Source: Leucocoprinus leucothites (taxonomy: Eukaryota; Basidiomycota; Agaricomycetes; Agaricales; Agaricaceae). Taken from it: a stretch of 64,000 bases of DNA. The notes beneath the pieces were generated by a model. It did not search any database. It was not told the origin of the DNA and worked only from the letters and a program-made list of their open reading frames with translations. The stretch covers positions 1,364,001 to 1,428,000 of the forward strand of contig JAACJO010000004.1 of NCBI GenBank assembly GCA_013368445.1, written 5' to 3'. Positions 1 to 11,637 of this stretch are shown here, piece after piece. The stretch's first letter is position 1; each line of letters begins with the position of its first letter. The position numbers and the translations under genes were made by a program.

Positions 1-1
1 G

Positions 2-802
2 CACTCTCCCTCAAAGAGTCGAGATTCTGCTTTACCACCACTTCCAGAGAAGGTTCAGCCGGGCCAAACTGTGCTTCCCAGTGCCCATAAACCTGCTTGT
101 TTTTCCAGGCCCCCTCAGGCTCAGGGTAATCCATCCAGTTCTGGACTACCCTCGGCTCTCAGGCCAGGGAATGGGAAATCATCTTCACCAACACCTCGGC
201 CTCCAGATCAAGTCCGCCTTCCATCTGTGTCCCCTCCCTCTTCCTCTCCCAGGCCCTCTAGACAACCATCCCCGTACGATGGATCTTCTACTCTAAATCC
301 TTACCTCTCGGCAGCTCCTCCGACTTCCTCAATCACTCCATTAATAACCCCAAGTGGCCCTGCCGCGGTTCCATTGGCAAATCACTCCCCTTATACCAGT
401 TCAATTATACCATCATCGGTACCTCCTGGCTGGGACCAACCAGGTCCACCAACGTCCGACTTTTCCTTTCCCATACCCATGGTATCAAGTGTTCCCCAGC
501 CCGATCCTCGTCAGGCCGAGCCATACCCAAGCTATAGCTATCAACATCGGGCGGCAGCTCCATTATTGTCTTCTCCCCCTCCCATAGATTCATATCCTAC
601 GGCCCGCTACCAAACTCCTCTCCCCCTACCTCCGGACGCAAATGCCAATCCGAATCCTCGTGGCCGGAAAATAGAGCCTAAGCCCGATTTAGATCGACTG
701 GAGGCTCTCAGAAAGGCCGAGGAAGAAGCTATTCGGCGACGGGAGCAGGAACAACGAGACCTTGAGCTCGCATTGCAGCTGGACAAGCAGCTGAATACAT
801 GA
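2..802 (+). CDS. 3' end of a proline/serine-rich protein with a UIM-like C-terminal helix
   Basis: The frame is open from the window edge to TGA at 800-802, so this is the C-terminal part (about 266 residues) of a longer gene. Most of it is low-complexity Pro/Ser/Tyr-rich sequence with no domain I recognise. The last 35 residues change character: a charged helix (LEALRKAEEEAIRRREQEQ) runs into DLELALQLDKQL, which resembles a ubiquitin-interacting motif (acidic start, then LxxALxL) but lacks the usual final serine. Such a tail would suit an endocytic or ubiquitin-binding adaptor; that is inference. The neighbour at 992-1982 is on the other strand and converges on it with about 190 bp between stops. 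Confidence 0.7.
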   Translation, partial: HSPSKSRDSALPPLPEKVQPGQTVLPSAHKPACFSRPPQAQGNPSSSGLPSALRPGNGKSSSPTPRPPDQVRLPSVSPPSSSPRPSRQPSPYDGSSTLNPYLSAAPPTSSITPLITPSGPAAVPLANHSPYTSSIIPSSVPPGWDQPGPPTSDFSFPIPMVSSVPQPDPRQAEPYPSYSYQHRAAAPLLSSPPPIDSYPTARYQTPLPLPPDANANPNPRGRKIEPKPDLDRLEALRKAEEEAIRRREQEQRDLELALQLDKQLNT

Positions 803-991
803 GTTATTATCACCGCACGATAATCGCAGGAAATTGTCGGCATGAAATCATAAGAGGAAGTGACCCATCAGACGGATATTCCTACGTCCCACGAGTGTCT
901 TAGTATAATACCAGTAGATTATGATACGCTATTGTACACCCAAGTAAATTCAATTTATAACATATTCCTGATGTCCGAAACACCGTGGGCT

Positions 992-1982
992 TCATACTCG
1001 GCCGTGAACCAATGAAGGATGTTCACGTATTTTTTCTCTCGTGAGTTCACCATCTGCAATCCCTTTGGAGAGCCGCAAGTCGTAGAAGAAGGTAAGGAGG
1101 TAGAAAGTGAAGCCAAAAGCAATAACCCATTCAAGAACCGCTGTTCGGGCTCATTAGAACCATTGATATCCAATCAAGGTAAATCTGCGCCTACCTCCGG
1201 CTTCGGTACTGCTGTAAAGTGTTATTCCAAATGCGATAGCCAAGCAAATCAAAGTAAGGGCAATGACTGCTTTGGCAACGTAGGCATGCCGCAGCTTCCG
1301 TGCCTCGGCAAAATCCTTGCTTAACCAACGATACTGGAAGAGATCGAATAAGTGTTTAAGTGTTAAATGGCATCCGCTCACCTCTACGATTGTAAAAATG
1401 GCACTCAATGCAACACCGACTATGAACACGAGCAGGAATGCCCGGTGTGCGCTAGTATGTCGCTTGGTGTCGAATATCGACAAGAGGAGGAGCCCGAGGC
1501 CACCGATGAAGGAACCCAACATCGCCAAAGTTCCAAGCACCGTTTCTCGTCGGTGCATATGGCCCACCAGACTGTTTGGGTAGAAAATAGACGTCAGCGG
1601 GCCGCTTGTGGATTGCTATGAGGTCACTTTACCGTCCCGTGTGCCTGAAAAATCTTTCTACCACAAGCGACAAGAAGAAACACAGTGCAGTAATCGCACA
1701 TCCGACAATGAACAGAGGCTTGAGGCCACTTGCACCAACATCAGAGATGTACGCGATAGATCCTTCTTGTGTCACATATCGTGGTCGACCCTTTGCCAAC
1801 CAGACAATCAACATTGCCCAGAGCATACCTTGGGGTTGAATAGAGTTTGAGCATAGGTCATGGGGATGTATTGGAGAAAACGAACCAAACCAGACTGCAG
1901 CGCCAAGCAAGGGTAGCCAGACATATTGCCAATGTCGATGAGGGTGTACTGGGCCAACGCCCGTGTTCAAGTTGCCTGTCAT
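992..1982 (-). CDS. SFK1: Frag1/DRAM/Sfk1 family multi-pass membrane protein
   Basis: Five exons (1886-1982, 1633-1828, 1382-1571, 1195-1333, 992-1140) give 256 residues. The product starts with a VWLPLLGAAVWFG membrane segment. Family hallmarks follow: GRPRY, then YISDVGASGLKPLFIVGC, then LLSIFDTKRHTSAHR and YRWLSKDFAEARKLRHAY. About six membrane spans are expected. Yeast Sfk1 acts at the plasma membrane to support Stt4/PI4P signalling and lipid asymmetry; that role is transferred by family. All phases close, supporting the model. Introns 1 (57 nt) and 3 (48 nt) are multiples of three without stops, so unspliced reading runs through them. A perfect CRE palindrome lies about 150 bp upstream. 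Confidence 0.88.
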
Positions 1983-4110
1983 GCCACACTGTCTGAAACT
2001 CTATATGTTCCACAACGTTGGTGTGTGTCTACTAGCTTGTTACCGTGGTTTTTATCCCTGGGCAATCTCGGTGGTCTTCTGCCTGAACCAACCTGGGAGG
2101 TAAAAAGTGAGGAGGTGTGGTGGATATTTCGATGACGTCATCGAGTTTCTCCACAGAGTCTCTGTTGACAAAAACTGGAGTCAACGAGGAGCATCACAAA
2201 TGACTATTGCACGTCAGAATTGACGCTTTCCAGAGTAGTGGATGCTTTATTTCCAAACGCTTGGGTGCGTACTTAGCCCACTATCCTGGTCGTCTGTCCC
2301 ACGGGCCCTCATAAGTGTAGTCGCGTACTTACTGGTAACGCCAAGAGCCAAGACATCGTCGTTTGCAACATCTATCAAAGAAACAAGAATCCAACCGTAT
2401 GCTTGAGCACCATCTCAGAAGGCGGTGTGTGACATTCTTCTCGCAGTATCCAGACGGCCCCCAAAGCTGAAGGTGTCTTATTGAATATACAGCAGAGGCC
2501 TTGCCCAGTTAAAGACTACACTGTCTACCCACTGGGCTTTGTTGCGCCTTTTCCGGAGCTTCCACAGATCGTCGTCTTGCACCAAGAATTAGGTCCTACG
2601 AGTCTAACTCACTAATCGCCTATCAGCTTCCACAAAAAATACATTCACGGCTTCTGAGAAGAGCGGCACTGCAGCCCCTGGCAGTCGGCTTATTCAAAAA
2701 GGAAAATTCTCTCCCAGTTCATCTTCACAGAAAACCGGTTACTGGTAGTGAAGGGTGGTTTAGCACGGAAGGGCCACCCCATCTCGTTACCGATCTTTGA
2801 GGGCTCATTTGGCGGACCCAAGTTCTTCTCACCCCGTCAAGAAAGCTCCGACTTCCGAAATACTTACACCGACGAATCCCCATCAACTCTGAGCGGCTGG
2901 TCATTCTTAAAAAACCCCAGCAGCTTATTTGTGTCTTCTTTTCTCAACCATTATGCTTTCCCATACCACAGTCTGCATCCACTCCATCCGACGGCGTGTC
3001 CCGTGGAAATTGGAATACCCTAGGGTTGGTGGCTCGTAACTGTCCGGGTGCCGCTGATATTATTGAGCCTCTTGACTTCGGCTTTGCAAACGCAAACGAG
3101 TGATATTACCCGCGAGCTCAGCGAGACTTGCGAACTTGGCGTTCAACTAGATGTTACCTATTCTCTCATACGACTGGCTGGCCTAGATCGGAAGCTCTCG
3201 TCAAGCACCTCAGTACTGGCGCATGACTGCTCACAGCGCTTGTAAATGCCAGTCCCACTTCGGGGCCAGAGAGCACACTCTGGCGGTAAATTTAGGCATG
3301 GGGTCAGCAATGGTGAGTACTTGTGCCTCTTAAATAGTATTTGCCTGACACGCACGGTGGTGCAGGAACTCTAGACTGACGTTTTTAAGCAATGGATTCC
3401 CGCCCATGTGCCCTTCTAAACCATTTAACGGCAAATACTCTCAGACTGCCTGTATTCTCTTGGTTCAAATAGGTCTTAAAACGCCTTGCGGTCTGGGTAA
3501 CATTGACTCCTGTGGTACCAATGGCCAAATTATTGATGTACTCATTAAGGTCCGGAGGCAAACCCGACATGTCCTCAAGGCCCCAGGCACCCCGTCTAAC
3601 CGCGATCGATATGTTTATTTCTGGTCCATTCTACACCAAGTTTGATTGTCTGTTTTCCAATCCGTCAAACCCAATCGCAATGGGACTTGAAAGTTTCAAG
3701 ATGGCAGGTTTCCCTTCTCAGCTGATTGAGGCTGATAACGGTGACTTTAACCCGATGGCGTCAGCGGAGCCAAGTGGGTCTTGCAGACGTTGAACCTTAC
3801 CCAGCAGGCGTGGTATTAACTTACAAATATCACAAATAATCATTACTCAGCTTAGCTGAGTAATTGGAGTTAGAGAGCAAAAAGGTTCCATAAAGCTCAA
3901 CTACGTATGTTAGTACACACAACAATAAGAGATGAAAAAGTAAAAACCATGAGGTAAGAGAGGGAATAAAAGTAAAACTACCTGGAAAATGCGCCGATGG
4001 TAGACGCGGACATGGTATAGGTCGTGTCGGTCGGAGCATGATTCAATCAATGAGACAAAACGGATCCTTCAAGAAGATTGGGCCCGAGAACGAGATAATG
4101 ATTCGATGGC
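1983..4110. other. Gene-poor 2.1 kb between SFK1 and the DsbA-like gene, with coding-like scraps
   Basis: I could not assemble a gene here. Several unspliced stretches on the + strand read like protein (about 2624-2746, 2748-3023, 2950-3105 in another frame, and 3503-3793). They sit in different frames, end in stops, and I cannot join them by credible introns or match them to a family. They may be a decayed gene or chance. The section 3800-4110 is the 3' flank of the DsbA-like gene and includes AT-rich sequence. Confidence 0.4.
2131..2142. promoter_or_regulatory. Perfect 12-bp palindrome containing CRE TGACGTCA, upstream of SFK1
   Basis: GATGACGTCATC is a perfect inverted repeat centred on TGACGTCA, the full binding site of ATF/CREB-type bZIP factors (Atf1/Pcr1 class in fungi). 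It lies about 150 bp upstream of the SFK1 ATG, a plausible promoter distance. Binding is inferred from the motif only. Confidence 0.5.
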
Positions 4111-5096
4111 TCAAGCACAGATTTGCGTCGGGACTGCTGGGCCAGGTAGATGGGAGGGAGAGGAGCCAACACCACTGGCAGCGAGTTTCTTGAAAATCTG
4201 AAGATACAAACGAATCAGCAAATGGCCGATGAAATGCTGTGGGCTTACACACCTGAACAAAAACATCCGATGATTGCCCGCCACTGACAGCCCACTTGCC
4301 GTCAATGACAGTGACAGGTACACCTGTGATTCCCTTCGCACGAGCGGCATCCGCAACTTTGTTTACTTCAGCTTCCAGTTCATCAGTGTTGAAGAATGCT
4401 AGGGCCTGCATAAAATTGTAACACAGTTTTCTCCGATCTTTAATAGGTCGTCACAAGACACGTTTAACGCACGAACCTCATCTTTGGTCATGAGCTCAAC
4501 GGACTCCGCGACCTCGGCAAGAACATTAATGTCCGATATGTCCTTGGCATCCACCATACTTGCGTAAAAGATAGCCGTGATGATGTCGAGTTGAGATTCC
4601 TGGCCACCAATTTGCGCCGCCTTGTAGCAGAGACGATGGGCATTGGTTGTGTGTCCGACAACACCGTCCCAAGTTCTACCCACGGATCGGTCAGTATGCC
4701 ACATCAAGATAAAGGCAAGAGCCTAGGAACGACGAAAACACACATCGGGATTGATTTCTCTTCACCCCATTTCGTGACACATTGGCGAAGACTAGCTGAG
4801 CGCTCTTCACCCAAGTGGCAGTTATAAAGCTTGATTCTCTCGATTTTGGTTCCGGGCTCAAGGCACTTTGAACCAATTAGGCGAAAAGGCATATGCTGAA
4901 ACTCGAAATCAAGTGGAAGTTCTAGGGTGTCTTTGCAGTAGTCCATGGCTGCGGTGAGCTCATGCTGCACAACGAAGCAGCTAGGGCAGGTCTAAAGAGC
5001 GGAGATGCGTAAATGACGAGACGCAGGGCAGGCAAAAGGGAGATGGTTACTCACAAAATCGGATATTACCGCTAGCTTGACCACGCGGGTGGACAT
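4111..5096 (-). CDS. DsbA-like thioredoxin-fold oxidoreductase (FrnE/2-hydroxychromene isomerase-like)
   Basis: Five exons (5055-5096, 4744-4991, 4477-4675, 4253-4405, 4111-4197) encode 242 residues. The N-terminus VVKLAVISDFTCPSC places a CPSC redox motif at residues 16-19, at the end of the first beta strand, as in the DSBA family (PF01323). Other family landmarks are TNAHRLCYKA (residues about 107-116), the helical insertion with KDISDINVLAEVAE, and GITGVPVTVIDGKWAVSGGQ near the C-terminus, which contains the cis-proline region. Length fits the family. It probably catalyses thiol-disulfide exchange or glutathione-linked isomerisation in the cytosol (no signal peptide seen). The exact substrate is unknown. 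Intron 2 (68 nt) is placed by phase and by continuity of the conserved IPITWDGVVGHTTNAHR segment. Confidence 0.85.
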
Positions 5097-5732
5097 AACA
5101 ATATTGAGTACCCTGAGTGGGAGGAAAGATAGGTGCAACGACTGGAGGACAGGACCGGTGGACTGGAAGAAATACGAAGAGGGGGCGGAGGGCTGTAATA
5201 AAACGTCGGAGGATGAGAAGGGTTAAAGGCTGCAGGCAAGAGTATTCATAGAGCTGACTGAGCTTACCTGAGCTGACCAGAGATCTGTGCTGTAATGCCC
5301 GCTTACTTAAGCCCCCTCAGCAACAAATTATTCAGCATCCACTCATCCACCGACCTTGATTCCTTTCCCCGGTCGCCCGTACCGCTCGCTTTCGTCTGTC
5401 CCGGGCTCTTCAGCGCCACTATGGACATTGAATTGCATCCTGTCCACAGTCGGTTCTCAGTTCTTCCGCCACCAAGCGCTCCCCCGGAAGTGTTTACAAA
5501 GCATTACAAAGCTAATAACTATACTAGATGTCCGCCAGTATTAAGCTTTCAACCACCTTCCGCCGCTTAACAGTATCAGTAGCCCACAAGGGTCCCATCT
5601 GTACATATGTGATTACTGAATAGAAGACACCTGTCCATAATTGTGACATATCTCTCCGATGCTCCCCCTAAGTAGTAAGCAATCACGCTGTACCGCAAAG
5701 AAATAGCGTGCTATAAGTCCCCCATCCGGGGA
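5097..5732. other. Intergenic, 636 bp between DsbA-like and F-box genes
   Basis: This is the promoter side of the DsbA-like gene and the 3' flank of the F-box gene. A short + frame (5421-5570, starting at an ATG, about 49 residues, Pro-rich) is open but has no recognisable features, so I do not call it. I see no RNA gene or repeat. Confidence 0.4.
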
Positions 5733-7208
5733 TCAGCCGTATGTGGCCAAATCAACAGGATCGTCATACCCAAGGCCCACCGGCCATGTGTCCGGCTGAT
5801 CGCAATTTTCAAGGGTCATCTGCTCTTTAAACCAGTCAAAGCACAGTTTCTTCCGCAGTGTGGTCCTAGTCCGTCGATCAAGTCGTAGTTTGCGAATGCT
5901 ACAGTCAGATATAACGCGGGTTGCGGCCATAATCGAGAGGCGCGCCACGTCACTAGAGCCCATCTCACGGACAGTGAGGGTATGTAGAGAGGGCCAAGGT
6001 ATCCTACTCGCGACCATATCGGCAGGGATTGTTATCATTGAGCAGATTGCTGGACTCAACGGGTCCATGGTAAGATCTGTGATAGAAGGGAATGCGAGGA
6101 GGATATTTGTGGCCGCGACTTCATCAAATGAGCACGCTTCAAGTGCCAGCTCTTTGACAGAAAGAAAGATAGGAGAGTGGAAGCTCTCTAGCTCACATAG
6201 AGTGAGCGATTCTAGCTGTGGGAGCACCAAAATTGATAGGGCGAGGTGAGGAGATGTGCAGGGGCCACAAATACGGAGAGACCGGAGTAGCGGCAGCTCG
6301 ATCTGTTTGGTAACCTGAAAAGGGTTGCGCGGATGGTGGATGTGAAGCTGGCCAAGGGAGAGGTTGACAAGGGAAGGGAGTGTCTCGAGAAAGGAGGCAA
6401 ATTGCAAAGGTTCCATGTAATACCTCTCAAACCCATCCAAGTCCAAGGTTGAGATTGCTCCGACTGGCGGAGCCAGTCTACCTAGAGCAAGACCTCCAAG
6501 GCGGACGAATTGTAGAGATGGTGCGCCCATTGAGAATATCGAAGGGCATTCTCTGGGGTACCTTGACCTTGGTGAATTATGTTCATGAGTTATTCCAACC
6601 TGAAGGGAAAGGTGCTCTAATAGGGGTACTGAGGAATTGTGAAGACCCGCTTGAATTGTAGTAAGGTGGTCATAGTCCGTCACCAGCGAAAGTCGACGCC
6701 AGCGTTTAGAATGTCTTGAAATCAAGGTCATGATAGGTTGGATATCTTGAAGGAGGGTATAGATATAAATATCGAGGAAACAGTCGCCTGAGCGACTGAG
6801 GTGGGCCTCTAGTCTATCGAGGGGGGACAAAGCTCGCTTTGAGAGATTTATGTCGTTCCAGAGAAGAGGCGTCGAAAGAGAAACCGTGCGCCAGTGGCGG
6901 GACACATGGGATGCAGCCATAGCAAAGGAATAATATGATCTCGGAGAGCCTGCGGCCTGACAGAGGAGAAAGATGCTACTCAGGAGCTCAATGGGCAGCT
7001 TAGAGATCGAGGCCTGGTGGTTGAGAAGTGTATTATATCTCGCTCTTTCGTTACGTAGATGAAGATCGAGTTCGGAGACTTCGCGAAGAAGTTCTTTTCG
7101 TCTATGTTCGAGTTCTGAAATCCGGTCCGCGACATTGTCTATTTCCGAAGACGGGTATTGGTTTGGAGCGGGCGGTATGGTCCTGGTGGGGGGAGGAAAT
7201 TTGTTCAC
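5733..7208 (-). CDS. F-box-like protein with N-terminal coiled coil
   Basis: This is a single uninterrupted frame of 491 residues. Residues about 25-65 form a coiled coil (ISELEHRRKELLREVSELDL). An F-box-like segment follows at about 68-115, with the ISKLPIELLSSIFLLC core and then AASHVSRHWRTVSLSTPLLW, the typical agaricomycete form. The remainder is leucine-rich and repeat-like. Such proteins are expected to bind Skp1 in SCF ubiquitin ligases and recruit targets through the C-terminal part. The family is hugely expanded in agaricomycetes, so no target can be named. The lack of introns among intron-rich neighbours is normal for these F-box genes. Confidence 0.85.
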   Translation of the reverse strand: MNKFPPPTRTIPPAPNQYPSSEIDNVADRISELEHRRKELLREVSELDLHLRNERARYNTLLNHQASISKLPIELLSSIFLLCQAAGSPRSYYSFAMAASHVSRHWRTVSLSTPLLWNDINLSKRALSPLDRLEAHLSRSGDCFLDIYIYTLLQDIQPIMTLISRHSKRWRRLSLVTDYDHLTTIQAGLHNSSVPLLEHLSLQVGITHEHNSPRSRYPRECPSIFSMGAPSLQFVRLGGLALGRLAPPVGAISTLDLDGFERYYMEPLQFASFLETLPSLVNLSLGQLHIHHPRNPFQVTKQIELPLLRSLRICGPCTSPHLALSILVLPQLESLTLCELESFHSPIFLSVKELALEACSFDEVAATNILLAFPSITDLTMDPLSPAICSMITIPADMVASRIPWPSLHTLTVREMGSSDVARLSIMAATRVISDCSIRKLRLDRRTRTTLRKKLCFDWFKEQMTLENCDQPDTWPVGLGYDDPVDLATYG

Positions 7209-8280
7209 GAGCTCAAAAGGTTGTTCTTCACGGAGCGGTACCCACTCACATGGATAAATATTGTCAACTGCAAACTCGTGCGAGGCTTAGTTGTGATGTC
7301 AGAATGCCAAGTACGCTACATAGCGCTCACCGGGGTCCGGGAAGCGTGATCCAACATATTTGTTCTTAGTCCGCTTGCCAAATACTGCACCTATTTTGTT
7401 GCCTGGAGCAACCAGCGCATTTGATTGCTGAGAGTGGCCCTTGCGGTCTCGGACAGGCATAGAAAAATATCACCTACAAATTGCAAGACAGAAAGACTTC
7501 GTAGTTCGAAAATGAGGTGGCCTAATAACTGGCACCTCTCGAAACTGCACGGTATCCTCTCATGCCACGGCTCCACATAGAATCCTTATAGCTATCCTAT
7601 AAATGGACATTAAGCACTATGTATCCTGTTCTTGTGCAGCCATCAGATGGACACTGGTTACCGTCACCTTTATCTTACACTGACATGTACATCTTTACAA
7701 TGTTGTCTGGTCATGTTATATCACTCTAAGGTTGTCCCTTGAATACAGGAATACATATGTAAGGCCTGATACTAGCAGACGTAATTCATTATCCTCTCAT
7801 AATGCTTGCGAGGCCGGATGAGGTTGTAGGCATCTACTGATGCTAGCTAGTCTTGAAAGCTTGAATGGTGGCGGTTACAGGAGGAAACTGCCAGGCCACA
7901 GAACTAGATTATTTTTGGAATGCCCACCATTTCGTTGTGGCGACTTTGAGTGGGGGAATAATCCTTTTATTCAAATAAAACAAAGCTCGCAGTTTGCGGG
8001 CCTGAGTTAAATAAAGTAAACTGATCAGCGATTAAGGTCATTCTTTAAGCTCCAGATGAACCCTGTCATCAATGTAATACGAAAGATCACTGCGTAGTAT
8101 TATGTAGTTGGCGACGGCTGTTCTGTATCCCGAAACCCGATGGTCAATCCTCCCTATATCATCTCGTCGAAATCGAGTGTCGAGAGTAGCTGAAACGATT
8201 TTTATAGAAGGATAGATACAGGATGGAGCGCAAGATTTACGCCGCTGTAGTTTAGGGGGGAATCCAGAATGTATAAGTGA

Positions 8281-8312
8281 ATATTCTCTGGGAGGAATAT
8301 TCTCTGGGAGGA
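8281..8312. repeat. Perfect 2x16-bp tandem duplication
   Basis: The unit ATATTCTCTGGGAGGA occurs twice with no gap. It lies in non-coding DNA about 1 kb upstream of the casein kinase gene. It looks like a simple replication-slippage duplication; no function is implied. Confidence 0.8.
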
Positions 8313-8640
8313 ATCACCGAGTTCAGGCCGGAAACGGTGCTATCTTCCGAGCAAAACGCCACGAGATATTCATCTAGAACATTAATGACTGCGTGATTTG
8401 TATAAGAGACTGGCCAGTGTTTCATTCACAAACCGAACGTCAAACCATAGGCCTACCCTGTACGGCACCTTCAAGTCCTGCGGTATCCAGGGCAAAGCAG
8501 TTGGATGGCGGTTAAGGACTGCTCTACGGCTGTAATCAAGGGCGGTTGTGACCTAAAATGTTGCCTACGGCGGCACATACTGTTTCAATGAAACATAATT
8601 AGTTTGATCGAGAAAGCCACCCCAATCTGAAGCGTCTTCC

Positions 8641-8648
8641 TGACGTCA
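8641..8648. promoter_or_regulatory. CRE octamer TGACGTCA
   Basis: A perfect eight-base CRE palindrome about 680 bp upstream of the casein kinase ATG. The distance makes regulation of that gene possible but unproven. Confidence 0.3.
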
Positions 8649-9323
8649 GAGGCTGAGGGAGTGGGTGTAATTAAACACAACAAGTATAGAGCGGGTGGAG
8701 GTTGACGTTCAAAGTCGTTTCTCAGCGCTAGCTCCTATCTGAATCAGAGCCTGACGTACAGATCGTCGAAGAGAGTGTGCCGAGAAAGACGGGACAGCCA
8801 TGCACAGGTTTCCCAAAACCTCATATACAGCAGAAATGTCGCCTGACTTCGGCATGTACCAAAGGCAGGTTTCAGAAAAGAAACTCAGCCAGGCTTCTAT
8901 ACAGACACAGGAACTCGAGGAAGACAGGACTGAGATGCAATGACCCGTGCCTCGTGTAAGAGTTTTGGCGCCTGAATGAACCTGAGTCAACAGAGAGTAA
9001 ACAGTTGAGCCGCTCCCAGAAAAAATACGGGCGACCGAGAACAAGAATAGGAACACTGGTCGGTTGTTATTGTTGATCCTTGGGCAGAGGGAGGTGATAA
9101 GGTGGATGAAGTGGAAGGCGGGGAAGGGGGCTGAGTATGTTTGATGGAGAAGGGGAGCCACGTGCCTGATGAAAATGAAAGTCCGCTGTGCAAGGCAAGA
9201 GCCGGCGATTCTATTTCTTTTCCCTCCAGCTGAGAGTGCACTGCTCACTCTCCTCCTGTCCTTCCAGTCCCTCCAATCTCTTTCAAGACTGGCTAGTAGC
9301 CTTCCTTGTCCTTCCCCACCACC

Positions 9324-11637
9324 ATGACCACTCCCCACGTCATAGCTTCCTCGTCATCACATCCCTCGCAGTCCTCTACTTCCCATGGCATCGTCGGAAA
9401 CCACTATCGAGTAGGGAAAAAGATTGGCGAAGGCTCTTTCGGTGTCGTTTTCGAAGGTGTGACCTCCCTCTTTCTCTGCCCACCTCTCAGGCCTTCCTTG
9501 CGACTACGTCTACTATAAACGCCCGTCAAGAGAACCCTCTATTGTTCCCATTGTGGTACTGCTTCGCGCTGTAGCTCGGTTCGCCATCTCGCGCCCATTT
9601 TTGGGAGCAAGCCATCCACTCCTTGGCTATCCTTCCAAGTTCTTTTCCCATCTCACCGTTGCCTTTTCCATTTTTAGGGTCGAAGATATCGTCTGGAACG
9701 CCAGTCGCCATCAAATTTGTACGCTCGTCCTCTGAATTCATCCAAGAATATGACTAACACCTTGACCAGGAACCCCGAAAATCAGATGCACCCCAGCTTA
9801 GAGATGAGTTTCGATCGTATCGAACACTGAATGGCACTCGTATGTTGCTTCACTGGCTGCCTTTCAACGCCGTATACTTACCCTCTGCTAGTTGGTGTAC
9901 CTCAGGTCCATTACTTTGGTCAAGAAGGACTTCACAATGTCCTTGTCATCGACCTTCTAGGGCCCAACCTTGAGGACCTGTTCGATATGTGCGGTCGCAA
10001 ATTTTCTATAAAGACCGTGTGCATGGCCGCAAGACAAATGGTTAGCTCTCCACACTTTCTCCTCCTCGGACCTACCAATCCACCGTCCTGATCGGTCCTC
10101 TGGATGATCGGCGGTGGTGGCGTCTGCCTATGCTCCCCTCCATCCCCTGCCAAATTCACTCATTCTGGCCATAGGTTACCCGAGTACAAGCCGTTCATGA
10201 GAAATCCCTCATATACCGCGATATTAAACCCGACAACTTTCTGATTGGTGTACCAGGAAGCAAGAACGCCAATACCATCCACCTTATCGGTGAGTGCGGG
10301 GGTACCTCCAGACTCCAGCAATTCCCGCTTCGGTTAACTCCGGGAGCAACCAAGCTCGATGGCTGGTGGGCCCTGAGCTGCCGAAAGCAATCCATCAGAG
10401 CTGTCATTCATCTCCCATCAGTCACGCTCGATGTCTTGTTTTCTCTATGGAAAATGGCGTCTAATTTGTGGCTTTCTAGATTTTGGCATGGCAAAATTCT
10501 ACCGTGACCCCAAGACAAAGGTCCATATTCCCTACCGAGAGAGAAAGTCGCTTTCGGGTACTGCTCGATACATGTCAATTAATACCCACCTTGGCCGGGA
10601 ACAATCAAGACGAGATGACTTAGAATCTCTTGGTCATGTTTTCATGTACTTCTTGCGAGGAGGTCTACCATGGCAAGGTCTTCGTGCCGCTACCAACAAG
10701 CAAAAGTACGAAAAGATTGGTGAGAAGAAACAGTCAACCCCTATATCCGAGTTGTGCGAGGGCTTCCCTGGTATGTGCTATCCAGTTTTCGTCGGAACAG
10801 CTGCTAATCAGGTCTATAGAGGAGTTTTCTATCTACATGAACTATGTTCGTAAACTGGGTTTCGAAGAAAGCCCGGATTACGATTTCCTTCGGGAGCTGT
10901 TCACCAAAGTCCTGAAAACACTCGGTGAACAAGAAGACGGCATCTATGACTGGATGTTGTTGAATAACGGCAAGGGTTGGGAGGCTAGTACCGTAAGTGG
11001 GAACCCTTATCCTTACGGGTATTGACACTGACTGTTTCGATAACAGAACAGCACTTCTACCGGCCATCATCGTGAGCGCCGTGAGCGCGACCATGGTCAC
11101 CGACGACCCTCTCGCCAAGTAGCTGATACAACTGCCAATGGCGTTGTGCTTAGTCCCGTTCCCGCTGTGCACGCCGCTGAAAAGAGACGAAGGCCAGAGA
11201 CTCGTGATACCAGCCGCGACTTGACTGTTCAGCCCATTATATCACCAAGCCGCCGACAGAGCCAACAGCACCGAGACCCCAACCTGAGCAACACTGCCAT
11301 TGTGTCGCAGCACCCGTATGCTTCGGCACCAACAGGCACGAATTACCGAACAAGTGTCGGCCCAGGAACAGGATACGGACGTCAGTCTCCTAATACGCAA
11401 GCTTTGCAGAACGGAAACGGGCTTCACATGAACCCGTCGGAGCCTTATTATACCCCTCCAGCAGCGCAAAAACATACTGGCAACTCAAGAGAGAACATGA
11501 TGAACCCCGGAATCAACACGCAGAACATCAGTGGCACAAGAATGGGTATGTATGACCGAGACCAGAGGCGGCATGGCGATGATGGTGGCCGCACCCATAA
11601 GAAGGGCCTGTGGAGCATCTTGTGTTGCCGACCATAA
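9324..11637 (+). CDS. YCK1: Casein kinase I, YCK-type, plasma-membrane anchored
   Basis: Eight exons (9324-9456, 9678-9718, 9770-9839, 9892-10040, 10175-10289, 10480-10770, 10820-10992, 11047-11637) give 520 residues. The kinase domain starts at about residue 24: glycine loop [14 protein letters not shown], catalytic lysine in VAIKFEP (about 57), the CK1-typical catalytic loop [10 protein letters not shown] (D about 147), DFG at 170-172, and the CK1 signature [18 protein letters not shown] in place of APE. The tail (residues about 325-520) is Ser/Gln/Asn-rich and basic, and ends [13 protein letters not shown] near-terminal Cys pair is the palmitoylation signal of Yck1/Yck2-type kinases, so plasma-membrane location is inferred. 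Likely roles are morphogenesis, endocytosis and glucose sensing, as in yeast. A poly(A) signal AATAAA lies 132 bp after the stop. Confidence 0.93.

Larger units (their letters stand above)
7209..9323. other. Intergenic, 2.1 kb upstream of casein kinase I
   Basis: No supportable gene. The stretch holds a 16-bp perfect tandem duplication (8281-8312), a full CRE octamer (8641-8648) and the casein kinase 5' region. A 209-codon minus-strand frame (8709-9338) overlaps the kinase leader. It has no family signature and is treated as chance. Confidence 0.5.

Noticed and set aside
5421..5570. Short Pro-rich + frame starting MDIELHPVHS
   Set aside because: About 49 residues, no features, in the promoter region of the DsbA-like gene.
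8709..9338. 209-codon minus-strand frame overlapping the casein kinase leader
   Set aside because: No domain, biased composition typical of the reverse of a pyrimidine-rich leader, and no sensible promoter. Treated as chance.
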